Of a stretch of DNA of 5,631 bases, positions 4,962-5,631 are shown one piece after another (positions within the stretch are counted from its first letter, which is position 1; every line of letters begins with the position of its first letter). The DNA comes from Propionibacteriaceae bacterium UBA6238. GTDB taxonomy: Bacteria > Actinomycetota > Actinomycetes > Propionibacteriales > Propionibacteriaceae. The translations under genes and the position numbers were made by a program. A model generated the notes under the pieces. It was given only the letters and a program-made list of their open reading frames with translations, had not been told where the DNA came from and did not search any database. The DNA lies in NCBI GenBank assembly GCA_002441465.1, contig DJWE01000065.1, positions 2,781 through 8,411 of the forward strand, written 5' to 3'.

Positions 4962-5631
4962 ATGACCATCCGCATGCTCGCGCTTCTCGACGGCACCCTC
5001 GTCGACCCCGCGACACCCATCGTCCGCGCCGACGACCAGGGCGTGGTCCGCGGCGACGGCGTCTTCGACGCGCTGCTGGCCAGCTTCGGCCGTGCGCACC
5101 ACCTCGACGAGCACCTGGCAAGGCTGGCGGCGTCCGCCAGCATCCTGCAGCTGCCCGCCCCCGACGACGCCGGCTACCGCCGCGCCGTCGCCGCGATTCT
5201 GGCCGCCTGGGACTGGGACGACGAGCCCGAGGCGGTGCTGCGGACCATCATGACCCGTGGGCCTGAGGGCCTCGACGAGCCCAACGGGTGGGTGATGGCC
5301 GCCCCGCTCGACGCCACCACCAAGCGTGAGCGGACCGACGGCGTGCGCGTCCTGGTCCTGGACCGCGGGTTCGAGGGCGCCGACGTCGCCCCGCTGCCCT
5401 GGCTGCTGCCGGGCGCGAAGTCGCTGTCCTACGGCATCAACATGGCGGCCAAGCGCTACGCGAAGGCGAACGGGGCCGACGACGTCATCTTCGTCACGCC
5501 GTCGGGCTCCCTGCTTGAGGGCCCCACCTCCAGCGTGGTCCTGGACCTGGACGGGGTGCTCGTCACCCCGCCGCTGGACGGCATCCTCCGCTCCATCACC
5601 ATCGCGGAGCTGCTGGACAAGGCGCCCGCTG
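4962..5631 (+). CDS. Class IV PLP-dependent aminotransferase, probably aminodeoxychorismate lyase-like; 3' end cut by window
   Basis: The first 223 codons are present with no stop; about 60 residues are probably missing, since family members are near 280 aa. It begins MTIRMLALLDGTLVDP. Fold type IV motifs are visible: DDQGVVRGDGVFDAL (24-38), HLDEHLARL (47-55) with an arginine at 54 expected to contact the cofactor phosphate, the PLP-binding lysine at 153 in GAKSLSYGINMAAKR, glutamate 186 in LLEGPTSS, and the PPLDGILRSIT phosphate-side loop (203-213). In many relatives the EG..SN motif has Asn where this protein has Ser191. The best guess is 4-amino-4-deoxychorismate lyase (PabC-type, p-aminobenzoate for folate). 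A D-amino-acid or branched-chain aminotransferase cannot be excluded. Actinobacteria such as mycobacteria also keep a PabC-like gene (Rv0812) near purine genes, which favours the folate role. The ATG follows a TAnnnT box by 7 nt. Confidence 0.88.
   Translation, partial: MTIRMLALLDGTLVDPATPIVRADDQGVVRGDGVFDALLASFGRAHHLDEHLARLAASASILQLPAPDDAGYRRAVAAILAAWDWDDEPEAVLRTIMTRGPEGLDEPNGWVMAAPLDATTKRERTDGVRVLVLDRGFEGADVAPLPWLLPGAKSLSYGINMAAKRYAKANGADDVIFVTPSGSLLEGPTSSVVLDLDGVLVTPPLDGILRSITIAELLDKAPA

Noticed and set aside
4521..5143. Several 78-100-codon frames across the repeat and the aminotransferase start
   Set aside because: They translate the 31-bp repeats or the antisense of the aminotransferase. 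No start signal or protein-like composition supports them.
1..5631. tRNA, rRNA, riboswitch or complete insertion sequence
   Set aside because: No cloverleaf, rRNA-like stretch, known purine or other riboswitch core, or transposase was seen on either strand.

Overview
The window comes from a high-GC Gram-positive bacterium, most likely an actinobacterium. The evidence is strong G/C bias at third codon positions, GTG starts, TAnnnT boxes 6-7 nt before start codons (the usual mark of leaderless actinobacterial transcripts), and closely packed genes. Some protein features would suit Propionibacteriaceae or a relative, but that placement is a guess. Five protein genes are supported: three on the minus strand and two on the plus strand. 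The last one runs off the window.

Left half (36-3314, minus strand): a CUT1-type carbohydrate ABC importer. Transcript order is MalF-like permease (2418-3314), MalG-like permease (1477-2421, ATGA overlap with the first), then a lipoprotein solute-binding protein (36-1388). No ATPase gene is visible, so energy probably comes from a shared ATPase encoded elsewhere, as with MsiK/MsmX in other Gram-positives. A short hairpin lies between the second permease and the binding protein.

Divergent intergenic region (3315-3684): the operon has a good sigma70-type promoter, TTGACG-18-TACCTT. Its -10 lies in one arm of a 9-bp inverted repeat (CCGGTTTAC...GTAAACCGG), a probable repressor site. A roughly 170-nt leader follows. 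Toward purC there are several GC-rich inverted repeats.

Right half (3685-5631, plus strand): purC (SAICAR synthase, purine synthesis) is followed, after a 386-bp gap, by the first 223 codons of a class IV PLP enzyme, probably an aminodeoxychorismate lyase-type (PabC-like) aminotransferase. Both look leaderless. The two genes may be linked through folate, since purine synthesis uses formyl-tetrahydrofolate.

The most unusual structure is in the gap between those two genes. A 262-bp composite repeat (4616-4877) can be tiled almost without remainder as 31-31-22-58-58-31-31 bp. Its outer units are mirrored exactly about an axis at 4746/4747. The units contain small palindromes, some of which appear to keep their symmetry while changing sequence. 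It does not encode a convincing protein and is best viewed as a REP/BIME- or MITE-like element, or a structured regulatory or protein-binding locus.
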